Shown here one piece after another: positions 39,105-48,594 of a stretch of DNA of 64,000 bases. Made by a program: the position numbers and the translations under genes. The stretch is from Pseudomonas vranovensis DSM 16006 (GTDB taxonomy: Bacteria; Pseudomonadota; Gammaproteobacteria; Pseudomonadales; Pseudomonadaceae). Each line of letters begins with the position of its first letter. The stretch's first letter is position 1. Under the pieces are notes generated by a model, which worked only from the letters and a program-made list of their open reading frames with translations, was not told the DNA's origin and made no database searches. Location: positions 129,014-193,013 of the forward strand of contig NZ_KE384458.1 of the NCBI RefSeq assembly GCF_000425805.1, read 5' to 3'.

Positions 39105-40738
39105 GGTGGGGACACCTTGCCCAGCATCTGCGTGACCTTGGCTGCCAGTTGGGAAAATGCGAAGGGCTTGCTGATCATCTGCATCCCGGGGTCCAGAAAA
39201 CCGCCCCGGGCGAGGGCGTTCTCGGCATAGCCGGTGATAAACAGCACTCTGAGGCCCGGGCGCAGCTTGCGGGCGATCTCGGCCAGTTGCCGTCCATTCA
39301 TGCCCGGCAGGCCGACATCGCTGACCAGAAGCATTACTGCAGCATCGGAGCGCAACAGCGCCAGGGCTGCATTGGCGGTGTCCACAGCAACACAGGGGTA
39401 GCCGTGTTCCTCAAGGGCCTGCTGTACCAATATGCGTACCGTGGCATCGTCTTCGACGATCAGTACCTTGCCGCCCGGTTCCTTGTTCACCAAGGGGGCT
39501 GGCGTGGGCTTGCCTGCTGGAGACTGCGGTTCGTCCGGGCGGGGCAGATAGAGGTCGACCCGCGTGCCATGGCCAATCTGGCTGAAGAGGGCGACATGCC
39601 CCCGCGACTGTTTACTGAAGCCGTACACCATCGAGAGCCCCAGGCCCGTGCCCTGGCCGATGGGCTTGGTGGTGTAGAACGGATCGAAGGCGCGGTCCAG
39701 TGTGCTTTGCGGCATGCCGCAGCCATTGTCGGCGATGCTCAGGCGTACATAGTCACCGGCGGGCAGGGCGTGGCCACCAAACTGGGTACCATCGAGGTGT
39801 TGATTGCTGGCCCTGATGGTCAATTCGCCGCCGTTGGGCATGGCATCGCGGGCGTTCTGCAACAGGTTGTTGACGACCTCTTGCAATTGCAGCGGGTCGA
39901 CCTGGACGGGCCACAACTGCGGTTCGCACTCGACCGTCAAGGTAGTGTGCTGGCCCAGCAATGACGTGAGCCGCTCGCTGTGCAGCAGGTCAGGCAGTTG
40001 CACCGTGTGGGCATCGAGCGACTGTCGGCTGGAGAATGCCAGCAGGCTATGGGTCATGCTGGCGGCACGGCGCACGGCCTGTTGGCTCAGTTCAAGCAGT
40101 GTGGGCAACGCATCGAAGCGGCCCTGCTGCAGGCGTTTGCCGATCAGCTCCAGGCTACCGCCAATACCGGTGAGCAGATTGTTGAAGTCGTGGGCAACGC
40201 CACCGGCCAACTGGCCGATGGCTTCCATCTTCTGCGCCTGGCGCAGGTATTGCTCGTCTTCGCGCAGCTGGCGCAACTGTTCTTCCACCCGGCTTTGCAG
40301 GCCACTCAGCGCCAGCCCGTGACTTCGGGCCTGGTATTGGCGGCGACGGGCGCGCAATGAGGATTGCGTCAAGGCCAGCAACGAGCCGGGGTCGAACGGG
40401 CAGGGCAGCAAGAACAGGTTGCCCAGGGCGCTGTGGGTGTCCTGGGCGGGAGGGTGTTGCGAGTCGCTCGGGCCGGTCAGCAAGACCACGGGCAGATCCG
40501 ACCAGTCCGGTTGCTGGCCAATGTACTGGTGCAGGGGGGATTGGGTGCTGCCATCCAGGGCACTGTCAGCAACGATGGCCAGCCCGGCACCTTGCCCCAG
40601 CGCAGACCCCAGTTCGTCCATGGTTTGCGCGGCCAGGGTCTCGATACCCGCCTTGTCGAGCAGGTCGAAGGCCAACCGGCTCAACTGGGCGGGTGCCAGA
40701 ATCAGCGCTCGTTCTCCGTAGGGCATTGAATCGGCCAC
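39101..40738 (-). CDS. Soluble hybrid histidine kinase with C-terminal REC
   Basis: A 545-aa cytosolic kinase. The first 130 residues look like a degenerate receiver (ALILAPAQLSRLAFDLL; no clear phospho-Asp), followed by a coiled segment, HisKA of the VAHDFNNLL type with His183, HATPase (DNGCGMPQSTLDRAFDPF; GTGLGLSMVYGFSKQSRG) and a REC with Asp in LLVSDVGLPGMNG and Lys in MISKPFAFSQL. GTG 40738 has AAAGGAG 6 nt upstream. It overlaps ybhP by 4 nt, so it is translated with the lipid genes. Confidence 0.9.
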   Translation of the reverse strand: MADSMPYGERALILAPAQLSRLAFDLLDKAGIETLAAQTMDELGSALGQGAGLAIVADSALDGSTQSPLHQYIGQQPDWSDLPVVLLTGPSDSQHPPAQDTHSALGNLFLLPCPFDPGSLLALTQSSLRARRRQYQARSHGLALSGLQSRVEEQLRQLREDEQYLRQAQKMEAIGQLAGGVAHDFNNLLTGIGGSLELIGKRLQQGRFDALPTLLELSQQAVRRAASMTHSLLAFSSRQSLDAHTVQLPDLLHSERLTSLLGQHTTLTVECEPQLWPVQVDPLQLQEVVNNLLQNARDAMPNGGELTIRASNQHLDGTQFGGHALPAGDYVRLSIADNGCGMPQSTLDRAFDPFYTTKPIGQGTGLGLSMVYGFSKQSRGHVALFSQIGHGTRVDLYLPRPDEPQSPAGKPTPAPLVNKEPGGKVLIVEDDATVRILVQQALEEHGYPCVAVDTANAALALLRSDAAVMLLVSDVGLPGMNGRQLAEIARKLRPGLRVLFITGYAENALARGGFLDPGMQMISKPFAFSQLAAKVTQMLGKVSPP

Positions 40739-40858
40739 AGGGATCTCCTTTGACAGGGCACAGGCAGCCGCCGCGGTTGCGGTTATTTCGCTGCACTATC
40801 ACTGGACCACAGGGGCGATGAGGGGGTTCAACCGAAATGCCCGATGGTTGCGGGCTGT

Positions 40859-41914
40859 CTACAGGCCCTGTTGCACCAGTGGGTCATCGGGATTCAACTG
40901 CTCGAGCTGGGCCAGCAGGATCTGGACATTCTGCAACTGACCGGTTTCTTTCCAGTACTCGATCAGCAGCACCCGGGCCTTGCGGTTGGCCGGGTCGTGG
41001 ACAAGGATGGTTTCCAGCTGCTTCTGCGCGGCATCCACTTGTTCGAGCTGGTGCAGGCTGGTGGCCAGGGTGTAGCGGTAGTCGTTGTTGTCGGGTTCAA
41101 GCTCCAGGGCGCGGGCGAACGCCAGCAGGGCATATTCGTCCTGGCCGTGCCGCAGCAGCCAGCGGCCGAGTTCGTGCTGCAGGAAGGCGGAGTCCGGTCG
41201 TTGTTGCAACGCCTTGGCCAGCACCTGGCGCGAGGCGTCGGTCTGCCCCTGGCGCTCCAGCAGTTCTACCTGGGTGGCCAGGGCCTGCAGGTTTTCAGGG
41301 TCCAGCTGCAGGGCACGGTCCAACGCGCCGGCGGCCTCCTGGTAGCTGTTGTCATGAAGGTACAGTCGGGCCAGGTGAAGTTGCGCCGCGGTATCGTCGG
41401 CTTTTTGCGCCAGCGCTTGCTGGTAACGCACCAGGGCATGCTGCAGCGGGCCGAAGTACAGGCCGATTTCGTCCGGGCCGAGGCCCAGCAGGGCATCGAC
41501 CACGGCAAAGCGCACACTTTGATCTTCATCGTCGAGCATGGGGCCAAGCACCAGGCTGCGCTGGGCCCCGGGCAGCATCGCCTGAATACTGGCGATAGCG
41601 GCGCGGCGCACCAACGGGTCGTCATGCTGCACGTCGCGGCTGGCCAGCTTCAGCGCCAGTGGCGAGGGGTAGTTGGGTAATTCGGCATACAGGCTTGCAC
41701 GGCGAATGGCCGAAAGGTCGCTGCGCCCCAGCTGTTGATACAGCACCCTGGCCGCGCCGGGCTGGCCGTTGTGGGCCATGGCCAGTGCCTTGGTATAGCT
41801 GTGCTTGAGTGTTGGGGCTGGCGCCGGCGAGTCGTCACGCCAGAAATACCCCCCAAGGCCCAGGATAACGAGCAGGACCAGGCTGGCGAGGGCGTATTGG
41901 CGTTGTTTCGACAT
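40859..41914 (-). CDS. TPR/HEAT-repeat protein with N-terminal membrane anchor
   Basis: A 351-aa protein. One N-terminal TM segment (YALASLVLLVILGLGGYFW) anchors a periplasmic domain containing HEAT-like helices (about 70-150; DPLVRRAAIASIQAML, DEDQSVRFAVVDALLGLG) and about five TPR units (from about 170; ALDRALQLDPENLQAL, AFARALELEPDNNDYRYTLA). Probably a scaffold. It lies 120 bp upstream of the hybrid kinase gene on the same strand, and may head that operon. Confidence 0.82.
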   Translation of the reverse strand: MSKQRQYALASLVLLVILGLGGYFWRDDSPAPAPTLKHSYTKALAMAHNGQPGAARVLYQQLGRSDLSAIRRASLYAELPNYPSPLALKLASRDVQHDDPLVRRAAIASIQAMLPGAQRSLVLGPMLDDEDQSVRFAVVDALLGLGPDEIGLYFGPLQHALVRYQQALAQKADDTAAQLHLARLYLHDNSYQEAAGALDRALQLDPENLQALATQVELLERQGQTDASRQVLAKALQQRPDSAFLQHELGRWLLRHGQDEYALLAFARALELEPDNNDYRYTLATSLHQLEQVDAAQKQLETILVHDPANRKARVLLIEYWKETGQLQNVQILLAQLEQLNPDDPLVQQGL

Positions 41915-42045
41915 GGATGGATCCGGGACACGCGGCGAACAAAGGTGTCAGCTTGTGTCAGTGGGCGGCTGGCGTCAAATCAGCGGTGCCAACCGTGTGG
42001 CCACAGCTTGGCGGCAATGGCGACCCAAGCACAGGGCCCTGGCAC

Positions 42046-42077
42046 AAAAAAGCCCCGCGAGCGGCAGCAGGCGGGGC
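42046..42077 (-). terminator. Terminator of the mexEF-oprN operon
   Basis: Reading the minus strand, GCCCCGC and GCGGGGC pair across a 12-nt loop and are followed by six T, 38 nt after the oprN stop. Confidence 0.85.
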
Positions 42078-42115
42078 AAAGGGCCGGTCAGAAACCAACC
42101 AAAGGAGACGTTGAA

Positions 42116-43540
42116 TCAGTTCACGGCAGCGACGCTTTCAGCCTGCCAGCCACCACCCAGGGCCTTGTAGATGGCGACGATGCCGCGGTACAGGTCGACC
42201 TCGCCCTGGGCCTGTGCATCTTCGGCGCTCAGCCGTTCACGCTCGGCGTCGAGCAGTACCAGGTAATCCACAGTGCCTTCGCGGTAGCGGATCGAGGCAA
42301 GGTCGGCGGCCTTGCGGCTGGCTTCGCTCTGGCGCAGCAGGGCCAGCAGGCGTTGCTGGCGCTTGCTGTAGTCGCTGAAGGCGTTCTCTGACTCTTCAAG
42401 GGCCAGCAGCACCTGCTGCTCGTAGTTGGCCAGCGCGCCCTCGGCATCGGCATTGGCGCCGCGCAGGCGTGCCCGCACGCTACCCAGGTCAAAGGCCGCC
42501 CAGGTAATGCTCGGGCCCAGGGCCCAGGCTTGTGCGGCAGACGACCCCAGTTGCGAGCCACGGGCGGCGGTAAAACCGAGGAACCCGCTCAGGCTGACCC
42601 GTGGGAACAGGTCGGCGGTGGCCACGCCAATGTTGGCGGTGGCTGCTGCCAGCTGGCGCTCGGCGCTGCGGATGTCGGGGCGGCGCTTGAGCAGCTCGCC
42701 CGGATCACCAACCGGCAGCGCCTTGGCGATGGCCGGTAGCTGCGCGGGCGACAGGTCGACGCCCAGGGCGTCGGGGCGCTGGCCCAGCAAGGTAGCGATA
42801 CGATTGCGTGCGCGTACCTGTTCGGCCTGCAACTGCGGTACGGTGGCTTCCACTTCCGCCAGGCGTGCATCGGCACGCACCACGTCGAGGTCGTTGCCTA
42901 CTCCTGCATCGCGCAGGGTTTCGGTGATGCCACGCGAATCCTGCTGGGTCTTGAGGTTGGCCAGGGCAATTTTCTCGCGCAGTTGCGCACCGCGCAGTTG
43001 CCCGTAGGCATCCACCAGTTCGGCGATCAGGCTGACCTGCAGTTGTTGCAAGTCGGCCTGGGCGGCGTCCTGCTGGGCCTCACTGGCCTCCAGCTGGCGC
43101 TGGATGCGGCCGAACAGGTCAAGCTCCCAGGCCATGTCCAGGCCCAGGTCATAGCGCTCGCTATTGACCCGATCCTCGGTCTGGCCCGGAATCTGCCCCT
43201 TGCCCAGCTCACTGCTGGCCCGGCTGGTGACGGTGGGCAAGGCGTCATTGCTGACATCGTCGCGAATCGCCCGGGCGGCCTTGAGGCGGGCAAAGGCCAC
43301 GCGCAGTTCCCGGTTGCCCTGCAGCGACTGGCTGACCAGTTGGTTGAGCACCGGGTCGTCAAACTGCTTCCACCAGATGCTTTCAAAGCGGCTGCGGTCG
43401 AAAGCGGTTTTGGCGCTTGGCTCGTTGGCAGCGGTCAATTGCGCCGCCGCGGTGTCCGGGGTCTTGTAGTCCGGGCCGACGGCGCAGGCCGCCAGCGCCA
43501 GCACCAGTAGGCTGGGTGCCATCAATTTCAGGTGGTTCAT
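42116..43540 (-). CDS. oprN: RND efflux outer-membrane channel OprN
   Basis: TolC-type outer-membrane lipoprotein, 474 aa, with lipobox LALAAC and the start CAVGPDYKTP typical of the OprM/OprN/NodT group. Two repeated OEP domains are visible (LRVAFARLKAARAIRDD; the second around RRPDIRSAERQLAAATANIGVA, LFPRVSLSGFLGFTAARG). It works with MexE and MexF to export drugs across both membranes. The start overlaps the mexF stop (ATGA). Confidence 0.93.
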   Translation of the reverse strand: MNHLKLMAPSLLVLALAACAVGPDYKTPDTAAAQLTAANEPSAKTAFDRSRFESIWWKQFDDPVLNQLVSQSLQGNRELRVAFARLKAARAIRDDVSNDALPTVTSRASSELGKGQIPGQTEDRVNSERYDLGLDMAWELDLFGRIQRQLEASEAQQDAAQADLQQLQVSLIAELVDAYGQLRGAQLREKIALANLKTQQDSRGITETLRDAGVGNDLDVVRADARLAEVEATVPQLQAEQVRARNRIATLLGQRPDALGVDLSPAQLPAIAKALPVGDPGELLKRRPDIRSAERQLAAATANIGVATADLFPRVSLSGFLGFTAARGSQLGSSAAQAWALGPSITWAAFDLGSVRARLRGANADAEGALANYEQQVLLALEESENAFSDYSKRQQRLLALLRQSEASRKAADLASIRYREGTVDYLVLLDAERERLSAEDAQAQGEVDLYRGIVAIYKALGGGWQAESVAAVN

Positions 43541-46500
43541 GCGTGGCTCTCCAGCTTCAGCACACGGGCCGCCTTGCGGGCCTGGCTGCGTTCGACATAA
43601 CGGCGGATCAGTACAAAGAACACAGGCGTCAGCAGCAGGCCGAAGAAGGTCACCCCGATCATCCCGGAGAACACCGCCACACCCATGGCATGACGCATTT
43701 CGGCACCGGCACCGGAGGAGAACACCAGCGGTACCACACCCATGATGAAGGCAATCGAGGTCATCAGGATCGGCCGCAGGCGCAGGCGGCAGGCTTCCAG
43801 CACCGCAGCCAGCGGGTCGAGGCCTTCGGCCTGCTTGTCCTTGGCAAACTCGACGATCAGGATGGCGTTCTTGCACGCCAGCCCCACCAGTACGATCAGG
43901 CCGATCTGGGTGAAGATGTTGTTGTCACCGCCCGACAGGATCACCCCAGTGATCGCCGAGAGCAGGGTCATCGGCACAATCAGGATCACTGCCAGTGGCA
44001 GGCTCCAGCTTTCGTACTGGGCCGCCAGCACCAGGAAGGCCAGTAGTACGCAGAGCGGGAACACGAACAGCGCGGTGTTGCCGGCCAGGATCTGCTGGTA
44101 GGTCAGTTCGGTCCATTCAAAGGTCATGCCGTTGGGCAATTCTTCCTTGAGCAGTTTCTCGATGGCCTGTTCCGCCTGGCCGGAGCTGTAGCCCGGGGCT
44201 GCGGCGCCGTTGATCTCGGCGGTAATAAAGCCGTTGTAGTGCATCACGCGGTCAGGCCCGGAGGTATCGCTGACCTTGATGAAGGTCGCCAGCGGGATCA
44301 TCTCGCCCTGGTTGTTGCGCACCTTCAACTGGCCGATCTGCTCGGCGTCGAGACGGAACTGCTGTTCGGCTTGGACGTTGACCTGGTAGGTGCGGCCAAA
44401 ACGGTTGAAGTCGTTGGCGTACAGCGAACCCAGGTAGATCTGCAGGGTGTCGAAGATATCGCTGATGGCCACACCATGGGTCTTGGCCTTTTCCCGGTCG
44501 ATGGCGGCATCGACCTGCGGCACGTTGACCTGGTAGCTGGTGAACAACCCGGCCAGCTCCGGCACGTTTTGGCTCTTGGCGATGATGTTCTGGGTTTCCT
44601 TGTACAGCGCTTCGTAACCCAGGTTGCCACGGTCCTCGATCTGCAGGCGGAAACCACCGATTGTGCCCAGCCCTTGTACGGGTGGCGGCGGGAAGATAGC
44701 AATATAGGCTTCCTGGATATCGGCGTACTGCGCGTTCAGTGTGGCGGCAATCGCCGCAGCCGACTGGCTGGGGTCCTTGCGCTGGTCGAACGACTTGAGC
44801 GAGACGAATACGATGCCGCTGTTGGGGCTGTTGGTGAACCCATTGATCGAGAGCCCCGGGAATGCGATGGAGTCGGCGACACCGGGTTGCTTCAGGGCAG
44901 CCTCGCTCATCTTCTTGATCACCGCCTCGGTGCGGTCGAGGCTGGCCGCGTCCGGCAACTGGGCGAAGGCCACCAGGTACTGCTTGTCTTGCGCCGGCAC
45001 GAAACCGGTCGGCGTCGAAGAGAAGCCCAGCCAGGTCATGACGATCAGGCCGCCGTACACGAACAGGGCGATGCCGCTGCTGCGGATGACCCGGCCGACG
45101 GCGCCGACATAGCTGTGGCTGGCACGGTCGAAGAAGCGGTTGAACGGGCCGAACAACCAGCCACCGAACAGGCGCTCCAGCATCCGGGAGAAACGGTCCT
45201 TGGGCGCGTGGTGTTCCTTGAGCAGTACCGCTGCTAGCGCAGGCGACAGGGTCAGCGAGTTGAAGGCCGAGATCACCGTCGAAATGGCGATGGTCAGGGC
45301 GAACTGCTTGTAGAACTGCCCGGTAAGGCCGGAAATGAAGGCTGCCGGCACGAACACGGCGCACAGCACCAGGGCCGTGGCGATGATCGGCCCGGTCACT
45401 TCGCCCATGGCCTTTTGCGTGGCTTCCAGGGGTTTTAGCCCCAGGCCGATATTACGCTCGACGTTTTCCACTACCACGATGGCGTCGTCCACCACGATGC
45501 CGATGGCCAGCACCAGGCCGAACAGCGACAGGGCGTTGAGAGAGAAACCGAACAGGTGCATTACCGCGAAGGTACCGATCAGCGAAACCGGTACAGCCAC
45601 CAGCGGAATGATCGAGGCGCGCCAGGTCTGCAGAAACAGGATCACTACCAGTACTACCAGCACCAGGGCTTCGAACAGGGTGTGGACCACCGCCTCGATG
45701 GAGCCGCGCACGAACACGGTCGGGTCATAGACGATGCTGTAGTCCATGCCTTCGGGGAAGTCCTTCTTCAGCTCGGCCATTTTCGAGCGCACTTCATCGG
45801 AGATCTCGATGGCATTGGAGCCCGGGCGCTGGAAGATCGGGATGGCCACGGCCGGCTGGTTGTTGAGCAAGGAGCGCAGGGCGTACTGGCTCGATCCCAA
45901 TTCGACCCGGGCGATGTCCTTGAGGCGGGTAATTTCGCCATCGGCGCCGGAGCGGATGATGATGTTCTCGAATTCTTCTTCACTGACCAGGCGGCCCTGA
46001 GTGTTCACCGACAACTGGAAGCTGGTGCTGCCGGGCGCGGGTGGGGCGCCGAGCTGGCCGGCGGCCACTTGGCGGTTCTGCTCGCGGATGGCGGCGACCA
46101 CGTCGCTGGCAGTGAGGTTGCGCGAAGCGGTCTTGTTCGGGTCCAGCCATACCCGCAGGGAGTAATCGCCCATGCCGAACAGTTGCACATCGCCGACACC
46201 GCCCAGGCGTGCCAGTTCGTCCTTGATATTGAGAATGGCGTAGTTGGACAGGTAGAGCATGTCGTAGCGGTTATCGGGCGAGGTCAGGTGCACGACCATG
46301 GTCAGGTCGGGCGAGGCCTTGTCGACGGTGATACCGATACGGGTGACTTCCTCGGGCAGCTTGGGCTGGGTTCGGGTCACGCGGTTCTGCACCTGCACCT
46401 GGGCGTTGTCCAGGTCGGTGCCCAGGGCGAAGGTGATGGTCAGGGTCAGCTTGCCGTCAGCGGTGGACTGCGAGGACATGTACAACATGTTCTCAACGCC

Positions 46501-46716
46501 GGTGATGGCCTGCTCCAACGGCGCTGCGACGGTTTCGCCGATCACCTTCGGGTTGGCACCGGGGAAGTTGGCCCGCACGACAACGGTGGGCGGTACCACT
46601 TCCGGGTATTCGCTGATCGGCAGCTGGAACAGCGAGATGCTGCCGGCAATCAGAATCAGCAGCGACAGCACCGCGGCGAAGATCGGCCGGGTAATAAAGA
46701 ACGTGGAAAAATTCAT
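43537..46716 (-). CDS. mexF: RND efflux permease MexF
   Basis: Proton-driven inner-membrane pump of the HAE1 family, 1059 aa, very close to P. aeruginosa MexF as I recall it (MNFSTFFITRPIFAAVLSLLI; PISEYPEVVPPTVVV; VKVGAPPAP-like region GQLGAPPAPGSTSFQLS). The TM4 proton-relay Asp pair lies in LVLAIGIVVDDAIVVVENVERN and the TM10 lysine in LIVLVGLACKNAILIVEFAKD. Typical substrates are chloramphenicol, fluoroquinolones and trimethoprim. It is 12 nt after mexE and overlaps oprN by 4 nt. Confidence 0.96.
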   Translation of the reverse strand: MNFSTFFITRPIFAAVLSLLILIAGSISLFQLPISEYPEVVPPTVVVRANFPGANPKVIGETVAAPLEQAITGVENMLYMSSQSTADGKLTLTITFALGTDLDNAQVQVQNRVTRTQPKLPEEVTRIGITVDKASPDLTMVVHLTSPDNRYDMLYLSNYAILNIKDELARLGGVGDVQLFGMGDYSLRVWLDPNKTASRNLTASDVVAAIREQNRQVAAGQLGAPPAPGSTSFQLSVNTQGRLVSEEEFENIIIRSGADGEITRLKDIARVELGSSQYALRSLLNNQPAVAIPIFQRPGSNAIEISDEVRSKMAELKKDFPEGMDYSIVYDPTVFVRGSIEAVVHTLFEALVLVVLVVILFLQTWRASIIPLVAVPVSLIGTFAVMHLFGFSLNALSLFGLVLAIGIVVDDAIVVVENVERNIGLGLKPLEATQKAMGEVTGPIIATALVLCAVFVPAAFISGLTGQFYKQFALTIAISTVISAFNSLTLSPALAAVLLKEHHAPKDRFSRMLERLFGGWLFGPFNRFFDRASHSYVGAVGRVIRSSGIALFVYGGLIVMTWLGFSSTPTGFVPAQDKQYLVAFAQLPDAASLDRTEAVIKKMSEAALKQPGVADSIAFPGLSINGFTNSPNSGIVFVSLKSFDQRKDPSQSAAAIAATLNAQYADIQEAYIAIFPPPPVQGLGTIGGFRLQIEDRGNLGYEALYKETQNIIAKSQNVPELAGLFTSYQVNVPQVDAAIDREKAKTHGVAISDIFDTLQIYLGSLYANDFNRFGRTYQVNVQAEQQFRLDAEQIGQLKVRNNQGEMIPLATFIKVSDTSGPDRVMHYNGFITAEINGAAAPGYSSGQAEQAIEKLLKEELPNGMTFEWTELTYQQILAGNTALFVFPLCVLLAFLVLAAQYESWSLPLAVILIVPMTLLSAITGVILSGGDNNIFTQIGLIVLVGLACKNAILIVEFAKDKQAEGLDPLAAVLEACRLRLRPILMTSIAFIMGVVPLVFSSGAGAEMRHAMGVAVFSGMIGVTFFGLLLTPVFFVLIRRYVERSQARKAARVLKLESHA

Positions 46717-46728
46717 CGGACCGATTCC

Positions 46729-47970
46729 TTAACCGCGCGGTGCCGAGGCACTGGCGAGCTTGACGGTGGCAGGGGCAGCAGGTTTGCCCGGGTTGCTGGC
46801 TTCCAGCGCCTGGCGTTGCTGGGCGAGGGCGGCGATGGTCGCTTCGCTGGCCATCGGGGTGTCCTGCGGGTCGACTGGTGAGCCTGGGCGTACACGCTGC
46901 AGGCCCTTGACCACGATGCGGTCCTCTTTGCTCAGGCCGCTGCGCACGATACGCAGGCCCTCGAGCTTGGGACCCAATTCGACGGCGCGATAGGCGGCGT
47001 TGTTGTCTTTGTCCATCACCAGCACGAACTTCTTGCCAAGGTCGGTGCCCACGGCTTCGTCGTTGATCAACACCGCCGAGTAGGTGGCGCTGCCCACCAG
47101 CTTGAGGCGCGCATACAGGCCGGGGGTGAACTCGCCGTTGCTGTTGTCGAACACCGCGCGGCCCCGGATGGTGCCGGTCTTGGGGTTGACCTGGTTGTCG
47201 ACGAAGTTCATCTGGCCCAGGTGCGGATTGCCGGTTTCGTTGGACAGGCCCAGGTACACCGGGGTGCTCTGGCCGCGCTGACCGTCGCGGGCCAGCTGGG
47301 TGTACTTGAGGTATACGCGCTCGTCGGCATCGAAGTAGGCGTAGACCTTGTCGGTGGATACCACACTGGTCAGTGGGGTGACGTCGGCGGTGACGATATT
47401 GCCGGCGGTGAACTGGGCGCGGCTGACCTGGCCACTGATCGGCGCGGTGACGCGGGTAAAGCTGAGGTTCAGACGAGCCAGGTCCAATTGGGCCTGGATG
47501 GCGGCGACACCGGCGCGGGCTTCGGCGGCTGCGCTGGTGCGCGACTCGGCAAGCTCGGCGGAGATGGCGTTGCTGGTACGCAAGCGCTCACCGCGGCGTG
47601 CTTCGTTTTCACTGCGGCTTGCTGTAGCGCGGGCTTGCTGCAACTGGGCTTCAAGGCGGCGGACCTCGGCCTGGAATGGGCGCGGGTCGATCTGGAACAG
47701 CAGATCGCCTTTCTTGACCTGGGCGCCTTCGGTAAAGGCGACCAAGTCGACCTGGCCGGAGACGCGTGGCCGCACTTCTACCGTTTCGGGTGCCTCAAGG
47801 CGACCGGTGAACTCGTCCCATTCGTTGATCGGTTGCTCCAGCACCTTGGCCACGCTGACCTTGGTCGCCGTCGGGGCCTGAACGGCCTCTGGGGTGCGAC
47901 CACAGGCACTCATCACCAGTACTGCCAATAGAGCCAGGGGGTATCGCAAAGGTTTGAGTGACTGTTCCAT
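46729..47970 (-). CDS. mexE: RND efflux periplasmic adaptor MexE
   Basis: Membrane-fusion lipoprotein, 413 aa, with lipobox VMSAC. It contains the lipoyl/barrel-sandwich halves (EVRPRVSGQVDLVAFTEGAQVKKGDLLFQID and FTRVTAPISGQVSRAQFTAGNIV) separated by a coiled-coil hairpin. It bridges MexF and OprN. First gene of the operon; the promoter region carries a 6-bp dyad at 48053-48071. No mexT or mexS gene is adjacent. Confidence 0.95.
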   Translation of the reverse strand: MEQSLKPLRYPLALLAVLVMSACGRTPEAVQAPTATKVSVAKVLEQPINEWDEFTGRLEAPETVEVRPRVSGQVDLVAFTEGAQVKKGDLLFQIDPRPFQAEVRRLEAQLQQARATASRSENEARRGERLRTSNAISAELAESRTSAAAEARAGVAAIQAQLDLARLNLSFTRVTAPISGQVSRAQFTAGNIVTADVTPLTSVVSTDKVYAYFDADERVYLKYTQLARDGQRGQSTPVYLGLSNETGNPHLGQMNFVDNQVNPKTGTIRGRAVFDNSNGEFTPGLYARLKLVGSATYSAVLINDEAVGTDLGKKFVLVMDKDNNAAYRAVELGPKLEGLRIVRSGLSKEDRIVVKGLQRVRPGSPVDPQDTPMASEATIAALAQQRQALEASNPGKPAAPATVKLASASAPRG

Positions 47971-48052
47971 GGGGTAATCCGCCAATTTATTGAGAATGGG
48001 CGGATTCTGCGATTTGTAACTATTAACAACGAATCGAACGGGGCGAAGGTAA

Positions 48053-48071
48053 CTATCACTGGGAATGATAG
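48053..48071 (-). promoter_or_regulatory. Dyad in the mexE promoter region
   Basis: CTATCA-N7-TGATAG is a perfect 6-bp inverted repeat centred about 90 bp upstream of mexE. It contains a T-N11-A core as in LysR-type boxes. It is compatible with a MexT-like activator site, although it matches the published P. aeruginosa MexT box only in part (from memory). Confidence 0.45.
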
Positions 48072-48134
48072 GAACCGGAATGGAGCTGCCTGAACCACGA
48101 CTGCTGCGCAGCCTATCGCAGCCTCGTACCTCGG

Positions 48135-48200
48135 CAGCGGTTACGGCAAACCGCTGTAGCCGCTGGCGCCAGCCTGCGATCGGCCGCGCAGCGGTCGTGC
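48135..48200. repeat. REP-like palindromic element, copy 1
   Basis: An 8-bp inverted repeat (CAGCGGTT / AACCGCTG, 48135-48156) is followed by a block whose last 30 nt (48171-48200) are identical to 55781-55810. This is a dispersed repeat of the REP type lying between divergently oriented transcription ends. Confidence 0.75.
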
Positions 48201-48232
48201 CTTCAGGACCATTGCGCTGGCGACTGCTGCGC

Positions 48233-48529
48233 TTACTTGCACTCGGCCAATACCACCTTGCAGGTGCGTGGCGTACCACCCGAGCGCCCGGCATAGCGTA
48301 TGCAGTTGTTGAGCGATTTTTGTCGGGCAATGGGCAGGGTGTTGCCCCAGGCCAGGCCGCCCTCGCCGGCAGTGGGCACGGCTTTGGCGTAGCAGGCCGA
48401 ACCTGCGTTGGCCGCCAGGTAGCGGGCCTTGGGTGGTTTGCTGGAGCAGCCTGCCGTCAATGCAAGGCTGATGGCGAGCAGGGAGGGGATCAGCAGTGAC
48501 GAGCCGCTGAGTGACGGGTGGAAGGTCAT
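48233..48529 (-). CDS. Small lipoprotein, 98 aa
   Basis: A short secreted lipoprotein with signal peptide and lipobox LTAGC (SLLAISLALTAGCSSKPPK). The mature part has four cysteines (GSACYAKAV, NNCIRYAG, PRTCKVVLAECK) that could form two disulfides. I do not recognise the family. ATG 48529 has AGAGG 7 nt upstream, which supports translation. It lies downstream of the LysR gene on the same strand with 65 bp between. Confidence 0.7.
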   Translation of the reverse strand: MTFHPSLSGSSLLIPSLLAISLALTAGCSSKPPKARYLAANAGSACYAKAVPTAGEGGLAWGNTLPIARQKSLNNCIRYAGRSGGTPRTCKVVLAECK

Positions 48530-48594
48530 GCTGTGTCCTCTTTGCAAGGCCCGTGTCTGCACAGGGTAGAGCTGAGTGTAACTGCTCAGTGCGT

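Noticed and set aside
43539..46881. Several plus-strand open frames across mexE and mexF
   Set aside because: They are shadows of the highly biased minus-strand RND genes, without start signals or domains.
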